Source: Dechloromonas aromatica (nom. nud.)
GTDB taxonomy: Bacteria; Pseudomonadota; Gammaproteobacteria; Burkholderiales; Rhodocyclaceae
DNA: 64,000 bases
Reading direction: 5' to 3'
Assembly: GCA_017848965.1 (NCBI GenBank)
Contig: JAFIHA010000048.1
Span: 62,001 to 126,000 of the forward strand
Shown: one piece after another, positions 44,466 to 55,545 of the stretch
Position numbering within the stretch: the first letter of the stretch is position 1
Layout of the letters: each line of letters starts with the position of its first letter
Translations under genes and position numbers: made by a program
Notes under the pieces: generated by a model
Database searches by the model: none
Told to the model about the DNA's origin: nothing
Seen by the model: the letters and a program-made list of their open reading frames with translations, nothing else

Positions 44466-45707
44466 TCAGTGCAGACCTTCGATGTAATAGTCGACGCGAC
44501 CGCGCGGCGCCAGGTATTCGACGACCTCGACCGGCAGTTTGGCCGGATTGAGGACGCTGTCGATCTTCACGTCGGCCTCGCGCAGGTCGACCAGCAGGGC
44601 CTCGCTGCGCGGCACGCCGGGGTCGTGCAGCATGACCAGGGGGTGCAGCAGGTCGCTGCTGTTGGTCTCGACGACCAGACCGACGCTGCCGTCGTTGAGG
44701 GCGACGAAGCAGCCGGGCGGATAGACGCCGACCGACTTGACGAAGAGTTGCAGCAGTTCGGGATCGTAATGCGAGCCTTCGCGCTTGAACATGTGCGCCA
44801 CCGCCTCGCCGGGAGTACGCGCGGTGCTCAGGTCGAACGGGTTGCACAGGTTGTCGTAGCGGTTGGCGATGGCGACGATCCGCGCCAACCGCGGAATGCG
44901 GCCAGCCTGCAGGCGATTGGGGAAGCCGCTGCCGTCCCAGCGCTCATGGTGGCAGGCGATGGCGTTGCGCACGCCGACCGGCAGTTCGGGAATCACCGAG
45001 ACATGCTTGATGCCGTAGCCGACATGCGCCTGGTAGAACTGTTCCTCAGCGTGCGTGCGCTGGCTGTTGCGCAACACGCGGGCCGGCACCTCGAGCTTGC
45101 CGATGTCGTGGAACATCGCGCCCAGGCCGAGCCAGCGCATTTCCTCTTCCTCCAGCCCGAGCGCCCGGCCGAGCAGGAGCGACAATACGGCAACGTTCAT
45201 CGCGTGCTGGGCCATGCCCGGTTCCTTGACCTTCATGTTGACCAGGTGGATGGCGACGCTCTGGCTGCCGATCAGGCTGCCGACCATGCGGCCGACGGTG
45301 TTCTTGGCCTTGCCGTAGGATTCGGCGGGACGGCTGCCGAGGTCGCGCAGGATGTCGTGAACGCCGTTGGCCTCCTGCTCGTACAGCCGCTCGCAACGGG
45401 CCAGCCCCTCGCGCTGGGCGCGCACGCGCTCGGTGCGTTCGCGCTTGTCGTGGATCATCGACGCCATCACCGCCGCCGAGAAATCCTCTTCCGGCGGCAA
45501 GGCCTTCTGTTCCGGTAGCGGCTGCGCCGTACTGCGCGCCGGATCCCATTCGATTTCCTTGAGTCCCAGGCTGCGCAGGACCTTGATCTGGTCGTGGCTG
45601 GTCAGGCGAAAGCGGTTGAGCAGGAACGGGTGGTCAAGCCAGCCCACCCCGGTGATCGAGATGAAGACGCCAGGCTGCAGCCGATCGACCGGGACCGTGT
45701 GTTTCAT
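44466..45707 (-). CDS. HD-GYP domain cyclic-di-GMP phosphodiesterase (putative)
   Basis: A 413-residue soluble protein. The N-terminal region (about 1-110) resembles DUF3391, often fused to HD-GYP. The HD-GYP domain (about 150-330) shows [11 protein letters not shown] and [14 protein letters not shown], with GFP in place of GYP. The catalytic HD pair and the HHE-DG signature are intact, so cyclic-di-GMP hydrolysis is likely. The last 80 residues are a small beta-rich domain. The ATG overlaps the metZ frame by 4 bases on its upstream side. Confidence 0.9.
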   Translation of the reverse strand: MKHTVPVDRLQPGVFISITGVGWLDHPFLLNRFRLTSHDQIKVLRSLGLKEIEWDPARSTAQPLPEQKALPPEEDFSAAVMASMIHDKRERTERVRAQREGLARCERLYEQEANGVHDILRDLGSRPAESYGKAKNTVGRMVGSLIGSQSVAIHLVNMKVKEPGMAQHAMNVAVLSLLLGRALGLEEEEMRWLGLGAMFHDIGKLEVPARVLRNSQRTHAEEQFYQAHVGYGIKHVSVIPELPVGVRNAIACHHERWDGSGFPNRLQAGRIPRLARIVAIANRYDNLCNPFDLSTARTPGEAVAHMFKREGSHYDPELLQLFVKSVGVYPPGCFVALNDGSVGLVVETNSSDLLHPLVMLHDPGVPRSEALLVDLREADVKIDSVLNPAKLPVEVVEYLAPRGRVDYYIEGLH

Positions 45708-46891
45708 GCGCCGATCAGGGAGAGGCCGCGGTCGAGGTCGGCCTGCAGGTCGGCCTGCGCTTCCAGACCGACAGCAATGCGCAGCAGGCCCTCGCCGATC
45801 CCGGCCGCCGCCCGCGCTTCCGGGGAAATCCGGCCGTGCGTGGTGGACGCCGGGTGAGTGATGGTGGTCTTGACGTCGCCGAGGTTGGCGGTGATCGACA
45901 ACAGGCGGCAGTGGTCGACGACGCCCCAGGCTTCCGGACGACCGCCGCGCACTTCGAAGGAGACGATGGCGCCGCCCGATTTCTGCTGCGTCTTGGCCAG
46001 CGCGTGCTGCGGATGCGAAGCGAGGCCCGGGTAATAAACGCGCGCCACCTTGGGATGCGCTTCCAGCCAGGCGGCCAGCCTGGCGGCGTTGGCGGATTGC
46101 GCCTCGACGCGCAACTGCAGCGTCTCCAGCCCCTTGAGCAGGACCCAGGCATTGAATGCCGACAGGGTCGGCCCGGCGGTGCGTAGGTACTTGAAGACTT
46201 CCTCAGTCAGCTTTTTCGGACCGCAGACGGCGCCGCCGAGCACCCGGCCCTGGCCGTCGATGTACTTGGTCGCCGAATGGACGACCAGATCGGCGCCCAG
46301 TGCCAGCGGTTTTTGCAGGATCGGCGTGCAGAAGCAGTTATCGACCGCGACCAGGATGCCGCGTTCGTGGGCGATCGCCGCCAGCGCCCGGATGTCGGCG
46401 ATTTCGGTGAGCGGGTTGGACGGCGTTTCGAGGAAGAACAACCTGGTTTCCGGCCGGATCGCCGCCGCCCAGGCCGCCGGGTCGGTGGCCGGCACGAAGC
46501 TGGTGGTGATGCCGGTGCGCGCCAGGATGTTGGAGAACAACTGGACGGTGGCGCCGAACAGGCTGTTCGAGGCGACGATGTGGTCGCCCTGCTTGAGGTG
46601 GGCAAGCACCAGTGCCATGATCGCCGACATGCCGCTGGCGGTGGCGACGCAATCCTCGGCGCCTTCCAGGGCGGCGAGGCGTTCCTCGAACATGCTCACC
46701 GTCGGGTTGGAGAAACGGGCGTAGACGTTGCCCTCTTCCTCGCCGGAAAAGCGCCGGGCAGCCTGCGCTGCGCTCTCGAAGACGAAGCTGGAGGTCAGGT
46801 AGAGCGCCTCGGCGTGCTCACCGAACTGGCTGCGCTGCTGCCCAGCCCGGACGGCCAGGGTTTCCGGCTGGTAATTCGTCGCTTCGCTCAT
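45704..46891 (-). CDS. metZ: O-succinylhomoserine sulfhydrylase
   Basis: PLP enzyme that makes homocysteine from O-succinylhomoserine and sulfide. The product is 395 residues. The PLP lysine lies in VHSATKYIDGQGRVLGG. ATASGMSAIMALVLAHLKQGDH and ETPSNPLTEIADI are typical of the Cys/Met metabolism PLP family. Close relatives (MetB, MetC) cannot be excluded by motif alone, but the position behind purF is the usual one for metZ. It starts 2 bases after the purF stop. Confidence 0.92.
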   Translation of the reverse strand: MSEATNYQPETLAVRAGQQRSQFGEHAEALYLTSSFVFESAAQAARRFSGEEEGNVYARFSNPTVSMFEERLAALEGAEDCVATASGMSAIMALVLAHLKQGDHIVASNSLFGATVQLFSNILARTGITTSFVPATDPAAWAAAIRPETRLFFLETPSNPLTEIADIRALAAIAHERGILVAVDNCFCTPILQKPLALGADLVVHSATKYIDGQGRVLGGAVCGPKKLTEEVFKYLRTAGPTLSAFNAWVLLKGLETLQLRVEAQSANAARLAAWLEAHPKVARVYYPGLASHPQHALAKTQQKSGGAIVSFEVRGGRPEAWGVVDHCRLLSITANLGDVKTTITHPASTTHGRISPEARAAAGIGEGLLRIAVGLEAQADLQADLDRGLSLIGA

Positions 46892-46893
46892 GC

Positions 46894-48429
46894 TCAGTCC
46901 TGTCCCTCGGCGAGACCCAGCACCAGTTGCTGCGAGGCCTTGCCGTCGCCGTCCTCGTCGTTCTTGCCAGCCTTGCCGCCGCGCTTGCCTTCGACCGCGT
47001 CGAGGTAATACTCGTCGATGTCACCGGTCACGTAGCAACCATCGAAACAGGAAGCGTCGAACACCGTCAGGTCCGGACGCAACTTGGTCACCGATTGCTT
47101 GAGCGCTTCGATGTCCTGGTAAACCAGCGCGTCGGCGCCGATTTCGGCGGCGATCTGAGCGTCGGTGCGGCCAGTGGCGATCAGTTCGGCACGGGTCGGC
47201 ATGTCGATGCCGTACACGTTCGGATAGCGCACCGGCGGCGCCGCCGACGCGAAGTAGACCTTGACCGCGCCAGCGGCGCGGGCCATCTCGACGATCTCGC
47301 GACTGGTCGTGCCGCGGACGATGGAGTCGTCGACCAAGAGCACCCGCTTGCCCTTGAATTCCTGGCCACAGGTATTGAGCTTCTGGCGCACCGATTTCCG
47401 CCGCATCGCCTGGCCGGGCATGATGAAGGTGCGGCCGACATAGCGGTTCTTGACGAAGCCTTCGCGGAACGGGATGCCCAGCGCCTGCGCCAGTTGCATC
47501 GCCGACGGGCGGCTGGAGTCGGGAATCGGGATGACGACGTCGATCTCGTCCACCGGAATCACTTTTTTAACCTTCTCGGCCAGCAGTTCGCCCATCGCCA
47601 GCCGCGCCTCATAGACCGAAACGCCGTCGATCACGGTATCCGGCCGGGCGAGATAGACGTATTCGAAGATGCACGGCGCGTACATCGGCTGCTGCGCGCA
47701 CTGGCGGCTGTGCAAGTTGCGTTCGAGGTCGATGAAGACTGCCTCGCCCGGCTCGATGTCGCGCACCATCTGGAAGCCGAGGGTGTCGAGGGCAACCGAT
47801 TCCGAGGAAATCAGGTACTCCATGCCGTCGGCGGTCTCGTTCTGGCCGTAGATCAGCGGCCGGATGCCGTGCGGGTCGCGGAAGGCGAGCAGGCCGTAGC
47901 CGGCGATCAGGGCGACCACCGCGTAGGCGCCACGGCAACGGCGATGGACGCCGGCCACCGCCTGGAAGATGCTGTCCACATCGAGCTCGTAACCATGCGC
48001 AGCCGACTGCAGTTCGTGGGCGAGCACGTTGAGCAGGACTTCAGAATCGGAATTGGTGTTGATGTGCCGGCGGTCGAGACGGAACATCTCGTCCTTCAGT
48101 TGCTCGGCGTTGGTCAGGTTGCCGTTGTGGCCGAGGACGATGCCGAACGGCGAATTGACGTAGAAGGGCTGCGCTTCAGCGAAGTTGTAGGCCGAGCCGG
48201 CGGTCGGGTAGCGGACGTGGCCGATGCCCCAGTTGCCCGGCAGTGCACGCATGTTGCGGGTGCGGAAGACGTCGCGCACCAGCCCCGGGCCCTTGTGCAG
48301 ATGGAAGGTGTTGCCCTCGGCCGTGGCGATGCCGGCAGCGTCCTGACCACGATGCTGAAGCACCATCAGGCCATCGTAAAGCAACTGGTTGACCGGCGTG
48401 GTTGCCATGACACCGAGAATCCCGCACAT
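46894..48429 (-). CDS. purF: Amidophosphoribosyltransferase
   Basis: First step of de novo purine synthesis. With ATG at 48429 the product is 511 residues and the N-terminal nucleophile is C2 in MCGILGV, which fixes the start although the frame is open upstream. The glutaminase half has LQHRGQDAAGIAT and GHNGNLTN. The PRPP-binding loop VLLVDDSIVRGTTSREIV is in the C-terminal half. The C-terminus is Gly/Lys-rich. It follows cvpA closely, as in E. coli. Confidence 0.98.
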   Translation of the reverse strand: MCGILGVMATTPVNQLLYDGLMVLQHRGQDAAGIATAEGNTFHLHKGPGLVRDVFRTRNMRALPGNWGIGHVRYPTAGSAYNFAEAQPFYVNSPFGIVLGHNGNLTNAEQLKDEMFRLDRRHINTNSDSEVLLNVLAHELQSAAHGYELDVDSIFQAVAGVHRRCRGAYAVVALIAGYGLLAFRDPHGIRPLIYGQNETADGMEYLISSESVALDTLGFQMVRDIEPGEAVFIDLERNLHSRQCAQQPMYAPCIFEYVYLARPDTVIDGVSVYEARLAMGELLAEKVKKVIPVDEIDVVIPIPDSSRPSAMQLAQALGIPFREGFVKNRYVGRTFIMPGQAMRRKSVRQKLNTCGQEFKGKRVLLVDDSIVRGTTSREIVEMARAAGAVKVYFASAAPPVRYPNVYGIDMPTRAELIATGRTDAQIAAEIGADALVYQDIEALKQSVTKLRPDLTVFDASCFDGCYVTGDIDEYYLDAVEGKRGGKAGKNDEDGDGKASQQLVLGLAEGQD

Positions 48430-48443
48430 AGTTTGTTTCCTGA

Positions 48444-48935
48444 TTAACTGAATCGAATACGTTTTGCCAGATCGAGCGGCAGCATCGGCTTGACCGCAAG
48501 AACGGCAGTTTCCAGCGGCGGCGCCAGCGTCGCCTCGCGCCACCAGGGTTGGCTGGGCGCTGCGGTCATGCCGCCAAGCGCCACCAGAAGCATGATGATC
48601 AACAGCCCGCGCGCCAGCCCGAAGAACATGCCGAGCAGGCGGTCGGAGACGGTCAGGCCGAGCGCCTTGATCGCCTTCTGCAGCAGCAGGCGGACGATGG
48701 CCATGACGACCAGGACGCCGACGAAGATCAGCACGCAACCGATCAGGGTACGGACCGTCGCATCGGCAAGGTCGAGCGGCAGCAGCGCGCCGAGTTGGGC
48801 GCCGAAGCTGAAGGCAGCGAAGATGCCGAGCCCCCAGGCGAGCAGCGCGATCACTTCGCTGATCATGCCGCGCCACAGGCCGAAAACGAGCGACAGGCCG
48901 ACGACGGTCAGCGCGATGTAGTCGAACATCGTCAT
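48444..48935 (-). CDS. cvpA: CvpA family membrane protein
   Basis: Inner membrane protein with about four helices, named for colicin V production. The product is 163 residues starting MTMFDYIALTVVGLSLVFGLWRG, with GARGL-type SDRLLGMFFGLARGLLIIM in the middle. The start at 48935 overlaps the SPOR gene by 4 bases; a second ATG is at 48929. It lies immediately upstream of purF, the conserved arrangement. Its molecular role is still poorly defined. Confidence 0.93.
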   Translation of the reverse strand: MTMFDYIALTVVGLSLVFGLWRGMISEVIALLAWGLGIFAAFSFGAQLGALLPLDLADATVRTLIGCVLIFVGVLVVMAIVRLLLQKAIKALGLTVSDRLLGMFFGLARGLLIIMLLVALGGMTAAPSQPWWREATLAPPLETAVLAVKPMLPLDLAKRIRFS

Positions 48936-49822
48936 GGCTTGGGCGCCACCACTCCGGAAACGCCAATCTTCTGCATCCTGGCCAGCGCCTTGTCGGCCGC
49001 CTCGCGGTTGGCGAAGGGACCGGCGCGCACGCGAATCTTCTTGCCCTGCGGCGAATCGAGCGGCTCGGTGTAGGTCTTGATGCCGAGTTCGCCGAGCTTC
49101 TTGCGCAGATTGACGACGTTGGCCTCGTTGGAGAAAGCGCCGATCAGAATCAGGTGCGCCCCGCCGGCGGCCGGCGTGCTGGCGGTCACCGGCTTGCCGG
49201 CGAGAATCGCCGCCGCCCGCTTGGCTTCGTCGTCGGCGGCCGCCTTGGCGGCCTCGGCTTTCTTCTCGGCCGGCGCTTTGGTGGCAGGCTCGGGCTTCTT
49301 CTCGGGGGTCGGCTTGACCGGTTTTTCCGGCGCTTTCTCGGCGCCCTTCGCGAGCTTGCTCTCGGCCGGCTTGACGGCGACCGGTTTTTCGACCACCGGC
49401 TTTTCCGTAGCCGGAACGTCCGCCGGCTTCTTCGGCTTGCCATCGGCACCGAGCACGGGCTGCGTGCGCACCGTCTCGACGACGCGCGCTGCCGGCGCCA
49501 CATCGAGCGGACGAGCTTCGACGGAGGATTGCACCGGCGCCTCGGCCATCCGTGGCGCCGCTTCCACGGCCAGGGGCGCGGCGGCTTCGCCAGCGCTGCG
49601 CGCCGGCTCGCTTTCCTGCGGCACCGCCACCATCGCCGGATTGAACGGTTTCTCGTCCTGCCCCGGAATGCGGATTTCGACATCCTGCAACGGTGGGCGC
49701 GGATCGTGGTCCATCAGCATCGGCAACACCAGGGCAACCACGGAGACGAAAAAGACCGCGCCGACCAGGCGGCGACGGGCGCGTTTCTTGAGTTGCAACT
49801 GAGCGTCGTTGTCTTCCATCAA
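48932..49822 (-). CDS. SPOR domain cell-division-type protein (DedD/FtsN-like)
   Basis: A 296-residue bitopic membrane protein: a short basic cytoplasmic start, one membrane helix (about 19-37), a long low-complexity periplasmic linker rich in Pro, Ala, Lys and Glu (about 55-215), and a C-terminal SPOR domain (about 220-294, HLILIGAFSNEANVVNLRKK). SPOR domains bind denuded glycan at the septum. The position between folC and cvpA matches dedD. Two ATG codons stand at the start. Confidence 0.9.
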   Translation of the reverse strand: MMEDNDAQLQLKKRARRRLVGAVFFVSVVALVLPMLMDHDPRPPLQDVEIRIPGQDEKPFNPAMVAVPQESEPARSAGEAAAPLAVEAAPRMAEAPVQSSVEARPLDVAPAARVVETVRTQPVLGADGKPKKPADVPATEKPVVEKPVAVKPAESKLAKGAEKAPEKPVKPTPEKKPEPATKAPAEKKAEAAKAAADDEAKRAAAILAGKPVTASTPAAGGAHLILIGAFSNEANVVNLRKKLGELGIKTYTEPLDSPQGKKIRVRAGPFANREAADKALARMQKIGVSGVVAPKP

Positions 49823-51126
49823 TCAGGCCTTCCTGTTTAGCGCTGCGAGCGCGCCGGCCACGGTATAGAACGATCCGAAGGCGAGGATTCTATCACTTTC
49901 GCCGGCCGCCTCCCGGGCCGCCTGCAGCGCGGCTGCCGGCGTTTCGTGACAGACGATGGCGCCGCCGAGTTCCCCGCCGCGGACGATTTCCGCCAGAGTC
50001 GCGGCGCTGGTGCCGCGCGGTCCGCCCAGCGTCGTCAGGTGCCAGACGTCGACCCGCCCCTTGAGCGGCGCCAGCGCGCCGGCGATGTCCTTGTCGGCGA
50101 GCATGCCGACAACGGCGTAGGTGCGGTCAAAAAAACCCATGCTGGAAATGTTGTCGGCCAACACGCGAATCGCCTGCGGATTGTGGCCGACGTCGAGGAC
50201 GATCGCCGGTTTTCCCGGGATGACCTGGAAACGGCCGGCCAGTTCGGTTTCGATCAGCCCCGGACGGATCGCCTGCATGGTCACCGGCAGCCGGTCGGCG
50301 AGCGCGTCCAGCGCCGCCAGCGCGACGCTTGCGTTGAGCAGCTGGGTCGGCCCGCGCAGGCCGGGATGGGCCAGCGTGCGCTTGACCAGACCGCCCGCGC
50401 CACGACACCACCAGCGCCACTGTAGGCGATTCTCGCTGGCCTCGGCTGGAGGCCGCTCGAAACCGAAGTCGCGGCCGAGCAGGCGCAGGTCGGCGCCGAT
50501 CGCCGCCGCGTGGTCGAGCAGCGACTGCGGCGGCTGCGGATCGGCGCACAGCGCCGGTTTGCCGGGACGGAAGATGCCGGCCTTCTCGAAACCGATCGAT
50601 TCCCGGTCCGGCCCCAGCCAGTCGGTGTGGTCGAGGGCAATGCCGGTGACGATGGCGACGTCCGGCTCGTAGATGTTCACGGCGTCGAGCCGGCCGCCCA
50701 GGCCGACTTCGAGGATCGCCGCTTCGACGCCGGCAGCGGCGAAGACTTCCCAGGCGGCGAGGGTGCCGAATTCGAAATAGGTCAGCGCGACGCCACTCGC
50801 CAGGCGCGCCGCTTCGACCCGGGCGAAGGCGGCGCAGAGCGCGGCATCGTCGACCGGCTGGCCGTTGAGGCGGACACGCTCGTTGTAGGCGAGCAGGTGC
50901 GGCGAGGTGTAGCAGCCGACGCGGTAGCCGGCGCGGTCGATGATGTTGGCCAGGTAGGCGCAGGTCGATCCCTTGCCGTTGGTACCGCCGACGATGATCA
51001 CCGGGCAGTGCTGGGCCTGCGCCAGGGCTTCCTTGACCCGGCGCACGCGGTCGAGACCGAGCTCGATGCCGGCCTGGCCTTTCGGATGCAGCCCTTCGAG
51101 GTGAGCCAGCCAGTCGGCGAGCGTCT

Positions 51127-51130
<4 letters not shown>
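49823..51130 (-). CDS. folC: Bifunctional folylpolyglutamate synthase/dihydrofolate synthase
   Basis: Adds glutamate to folates and forms dihydrofolate from dihydropteroate. Read from TTG at 51130, which shares TTGA with the accD stop, the product is 435 residues and begins [12 protein letters not shown], exactly where the family starts. The frame continues upstream through accD, but that part is antisense-free noise in another frame. Motifs are [38 protein letters not shown] and LDVGHNPQA. It leads into the SPOR gene without a gap. Confidence 0.95.
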
Positions 51131-51989
<859 letters not shown>

Positions 51990-51993
<4 letters not shown>

Positions 51994-52796
51994 GTTTTCA
52001 CCTCATCAACACCGCGGCGGATGTCCGCCACCAGCGCCTTGACCCTGTTGCAGGCGGTTTCCGCGGTCGATTGCTCGATTTCTTCGATAATCCGGCTGCC
52101 GACGACGACGGCGTCGGCGAAAGCGGCGATGCGCGCGGCGGTCGCCGCATCGCGGATGCCGAAGCCGACACCGACCGGCAGACCGGTCTGTTCGCGGATC
52201 AGCGGCAGCTTCTGCGCCACCGCGTCCACATTGAGCGCGCCGGAACCGGTCACCCCGGCCAGCGACACGTAATAGACATAACCGCTGGCGATCTTCGCCG
52301 TGTGGGCGATGCGCTCGGCGCTGGAGGTCGGCGCGATGAGGAAGATCGGATCCATGCCGTTGGCCTTCATCGCGGCGCCGAAGCGCTCGGCTTCCTCGGG
52401 CGGGTAATCGACCACCAGCACGCCATCGACACCGGCGGCGGCGGCCGCCTGCGCGCACTTGTCCAGGCCCATGGCCTCGATCGGATTGGCGTAGCCCATC
52501 AGCACCACCGGCGTCTTATCGTCCTCGGTGCGGAAGCGGGTCACCAGTTGCAGCACCTTGCGCAGGCTCATGCCCTTGGCCAGCGCCCGCTCGGAGGCGC
52601 GCTGGATGGTCGGGCCGTCGGCCATCGGATCGGAGAAGGGGACGCCCAGCTCGATGATGTCGGCGCCGGCCTCGACCAGCGCGTGCATCAGCGGCACGGT
52701 CAGCGCCGCGTCGGGGTCGCCGGCGGTGATGAAGGGAATCAGCGCCTTGCGGCCCTCGCCTTGCAGGCGTGCGAAAGTTTGTTGGATGCGCGACAT
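51990..52796 (-). CDS. trpA: Tryptophan synthase alpha chain
   Basis: Cleaves indole-3-glycerol phosphate to indole. The product is 268 residues with a TIM barrel. Catalytic Glu is in [16 protein letters not shown], and the catalytic Asp region is [22 protein letters not shown] and VGVGFGIRD bind phosphate. It shares one base with the trpB stop and overlaps accD by 4 bases. Confidence 0.98.
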
Positions 52797-54001
52797 CAGA
52801 ATACGATCCCCGACTTCTCGGCCACGGTGTGCATGTCCTTGTCACCCCGGCCGGAGAGGTTGACCAGCAGAATCTTGTCTTTCGCCAGTGTCGGCGCCAG
52901 CTTCATCGCATAGGCGATGGCGTGGCTCGACTCCAGCGCCGGGATGATGCCTTCCAGACGACACAGGTCGTGGAAGGCCTTGAGCGCTTCGTCGTCCTTG
53001 ATCGGCTGGTATTCGGCGCGGCCGATGTCCTTCAGCCAAGCATGTTCCGGGCCGACGCCGGGATAGTCGAGGCCGGCGGAGACGGAGTGCGTCTCGATGA
53101 TCTGGCCGTCCTCGTCCTGCAGCAGGTAGGTGCGGTTGCCGTGCAGCACGCCCGGCACGCCAGCGGTCAGCGAAGCCGCGTGCAGGCCGGTCTCGATGCC
53201 GGAACCGGCCGCCTCGACACCGATCAGGCGGACATCCGGCAGGTCGATGTAGGGATAGAAAATGCCCATCGCGTTGGAGCCGCCGCCAACCGCGGCGATC
53301 ACCGCATCCGGCTGGCGCCCGGCCATTTCCGGCATCTGTTCGAGGCATTCCTCGCCGATGATCTTCTGGAAGTCGCGCACCAGCATCGGATAAGGGTGCG
53401 GGCCGGCAACCGTGCCGATGATGTAGAAGGTGTTGTGGATGTTGGTGACCCAGTCGCGCATCGCTTCGTTGAGCGCGTCCTTCAGCGTCTTCGAGCCGGA
53501 TTCGACCGGCACCACGGTGGCGCCGAGCAGCTTCATGCGATAAACGTTCGCCGCCTGGCGACGCACGTCCTCGCTGCCCATGTAGACGACGCACTCGAAG
53601 CCGTAGCGGGCGGCGACCGTGGCGGTAGCGACACCGTGCTGACCGGCGCCGGTCTCGGCGATGACGCGCGGTTTGCCCATGCGCTTGGCGAGCAGGGCCT
53701 GGCCGATGCAGTTGTTCACCTTGTGCGCGCCGGTGTGGTTAAGGTCCTCGCGCTTGAGGTAGATCTGGGCGCCGCCGCAGATCTCGGAGAGACGCTTGGC
53801 GTGGTAGATCGGCGACGGACGGCCGACGAAATGCTTGAGTTCGTAGTCGTACTCGGCGCGGAAGGCCGGGTCGGCCTGGGCGGCGGCGTAGGCGGCCTTC
53901 AGCTCGTCAAGGGCGCCAAACAACGTTTCGGCGACGAAGACGCCACCATAGGGACCGAAATGGCCGCTGGCGTCGGGAAAACTGTAATGCGATTGGGACA
54001 T
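52796..54001 (-). CDS. trpB: Tryptophan synthase beta chain
   Basis: PLP enzyme that joins indole and serine. The product is 401 residues from ATG at 54001 ([20 protein letters not shown]), with AGGAG 7 bases upstream. The PLP lysine is in [30 protein letters not shown] and [10 protein letters not shown] follow. It is separated from trpF by a 123-base spacer that holds no gene, an exception in a run of overlapping genes. Confidence 0.98.
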   Translation of the reverse strand: MSQSHYSFPDASGHFGPYGGVFVAETLFGALDELKAAYAAAQADPAFRAEYDYELKHFVGRPSPIYHAKRLSEICGGAQIYLKREDLNHTGAHKVNNCIGQALLAKRMGKPRVIAETGAGQHGVATATVAARYGFECVVYMGSEDVRRQAANVYRMKLLGATVVPVESGSKTLKDALNEAMRDWVTNIHNTFYIIGTVAGPHPYPMLVRDFQKIIGEECLEQMPEMAGRQPDAVIAAVGGGSNAMGIFYPYIDLPDVRLIGVEAAGSGIETGLHAASLTAGVPGVLHGNRTYLLQDEDGQIIETHSVSAGLDYPGVGPEHAWLKDIGRAEYQPIKDDEALKAFHDLCRLEGIIPALESSHAIAYAMKLAPTLAKDKILLVNLSGRGDKDMHTVAEKSGIVF

Positions 54002-54124
54002 GGCGAAACTCCTGGAAAATGGGTGAACGGAAACAGGCAAACCGCCCGTTTCAGGGATGGTTCGCCTGATGACGCCGCCAACAGTTCCGGGTGATCCCAC
54101 CCGCCGATTTCCGCATCTTCTTTC

Positions 54125-54760
54125 CTAAATTGAGCCCACCGCCGCCTCGGCCGCCCGCACGGCGGCCACGAACGCGGCGATCTTGTCGTGATCCTTGATG
54201 CCCTTGCCCGCTTCGACGCCCGACGAAACATCGACCGCCACCGGCCGCACCCGGCGGATGGCGTCGCCGACGTTGCCGGCATGCAGCCCGCCCGACAACA
54301 CCAGATACCCCGGCAAGTCCGGCGGAATCAGCATCCAGTCGAAGACGTGACCGCCGCCGCCGTAGCCTTCGACGAAAGCGTCGAGCAACAAACCGCGCGC
54401 ATTGGAATACGAGCGCGCGAATTCTACCAGATCGAGCCCCGGCCTCACGCGCGCCGCTCGCAGCCAGGGTCTGGCGAAGCTGCGACAGAATTCCGGCGTC
54501 TCGTCGCCGTGAAATTGCAGCAGATTGAGCGGTACCGTCGCGCTGGTCGTCGCGACATCGTCCGCCGTGGCGTTGACGAAAAGGCCGACGACGTCGACGA
54601 AGGGCGGCACCCGGCATGCCAGTTCGGCGGCGCGTTCCGGCGTCACATAACGCGGGCTGGGCGGGTAGAAAACGAAGCCGATGGCGTCGGCACCGGCGGC
54701 GACGGCGGCATCGACATCAGCTTCGCGGGTCAGGCCGCAGATCTTGATGCGGGTTTTCAT
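54125..54760 (-). CDS. trpF: Phosphoribosylanthranilate isomerase
   Basis: Amadori rearrangement step of tryptophan synthesis. The product is 211 residues with a TIM barrel. The catalytic Cys is in IKICGLTREADVDAA, followed by GFVFYPPSPRYV; the catalytic Asp is in LLLDAFVEGYGG, and LSGGLHAGNV and DVSSGVEAGKGIKD bind phosphate. It overlaps truA by 4 bases. Confidence 0.98.
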   Translation of the reverse strand: MKTRIKICGLTREADVDAAVAAGADAIGFVFYPPSPRYVTPERAAELACRVPPFVDVVGLFVNATADDVATTSATVPLNLLQFHGDETPEFCRSFARPWLRAARVRPGLDLVEFARSYSNARGLLLDAFVEGYGGGGHVFDWMLIPPDLPGYLVLSGGLHAGNVGDAIRRVRPVAVDVSSGVEAGKGIKDHDKIAAFVAAVRAAEAAVGSI

Positions 54761-55545
54761 GTCAGCATTCCATCGAGAAAATCATCGGCCGGCTCGGGCA
54801 GGCCCCAGTGCGGCTCGTAAACCGGCCCGCGAAAGTAAAGCCCATCGGGCGAAAAGGTCGGCGCCGCCAGCTTGCGGTCGCGCATCTGCAGCAGTTCGTC
54901 GACCCAGCCGGGCGACTGGGCGCCCTTGCCGATATGGACCAGACTGCCGACCAGGTTGCGCACCATGTGATGCAGGAAGGCGCTGGCCGCGAAATCGAAG
55001 ACGAACATCGCCCCGCACTGACGCACCGAGGCTGCCGTCATCAGTTTGACCGGCGACTTGGCCTGGCACTGCGCCGCCCGGAAGGCCGAAAAATCGTGTT
55101 CGCCGGGCAGGCGGGCGCAGGCGTCCTGCATTGCCGCCAGGTCGAGCGGCAGGTGGAACCAGCCGACCCGTCCCTGCCACAGGCCAGGCCGCTGTGGCCG
55201 ATTGAGCAGCAGGTAGCGGTAGCGGCGGCCGTGGGCACTGAAACGGGCGTGAAATTCATCGCTCACCGGCTGCGCCCAGCGCACCGCGACACCCTCCGGC
55301 AGATGCGTATTGACGCCGCGCACCCAGGCGCTGAGCGGCCGCTCGACCGGCGCGTCGAAATGCACCACCTGCTGGATGGCATGGACGCCGGCGTCGGTGC
55401 GGCCGGCGCACAAGGTCGCCACCGGCCACCCGGCGATTTTCGCCAGTGCCGCCTCCAGCGCGTCCTGCACGGTGCCGCCGCCGGCCTGGCTCTGCCAGCC
55501 GCGGAACGGCGCGCCGAAATACTCGATACCAAGCGCCAGCCTCAT
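54757..55545 (-). CDS. truA: tRNA pseudouridine(38-40) synthase
   Basis: Modifies uridines 38-40 in the anticodon stem-loop. With ATG at 55545 the product is 262 residues (MRLALGIEYFGAPFRGWQSQ). The catalytic Asp is in CAGRTDAGVHAIQQVVHFD, and RYRYLLLNR and FLHHMVRNLVGSLVHIG are conserved. It overlaps both neighbours by 4 bases, upstream with the EcfT-like gene and downstream with trpF. Confidence 0.98.
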   Translation of the reverse strand: MRLALGIEYFGAPFRGWQSQAGGGTVQDALEAALAKIAGWPVATLCAGRTDAGVHAIQQVVHFDAPVERPLSAWVRGVNTHLPEGVAVRWAQPVSDEFHARFSAHGRRYRYLLLNRPQRPGLWQGRVGWFHLPLDLAAMQDACARLPGEHDFSAFRAAQCQAKSPVKLMTAASVRQCGAMFVFDFAASAFLHHMVRNLVGSLVHIGKGAQSPGWVDELLQMRDRKLAAPTFSPDGLYFRGPVYEPHWGLPEPADDFLDGMLT

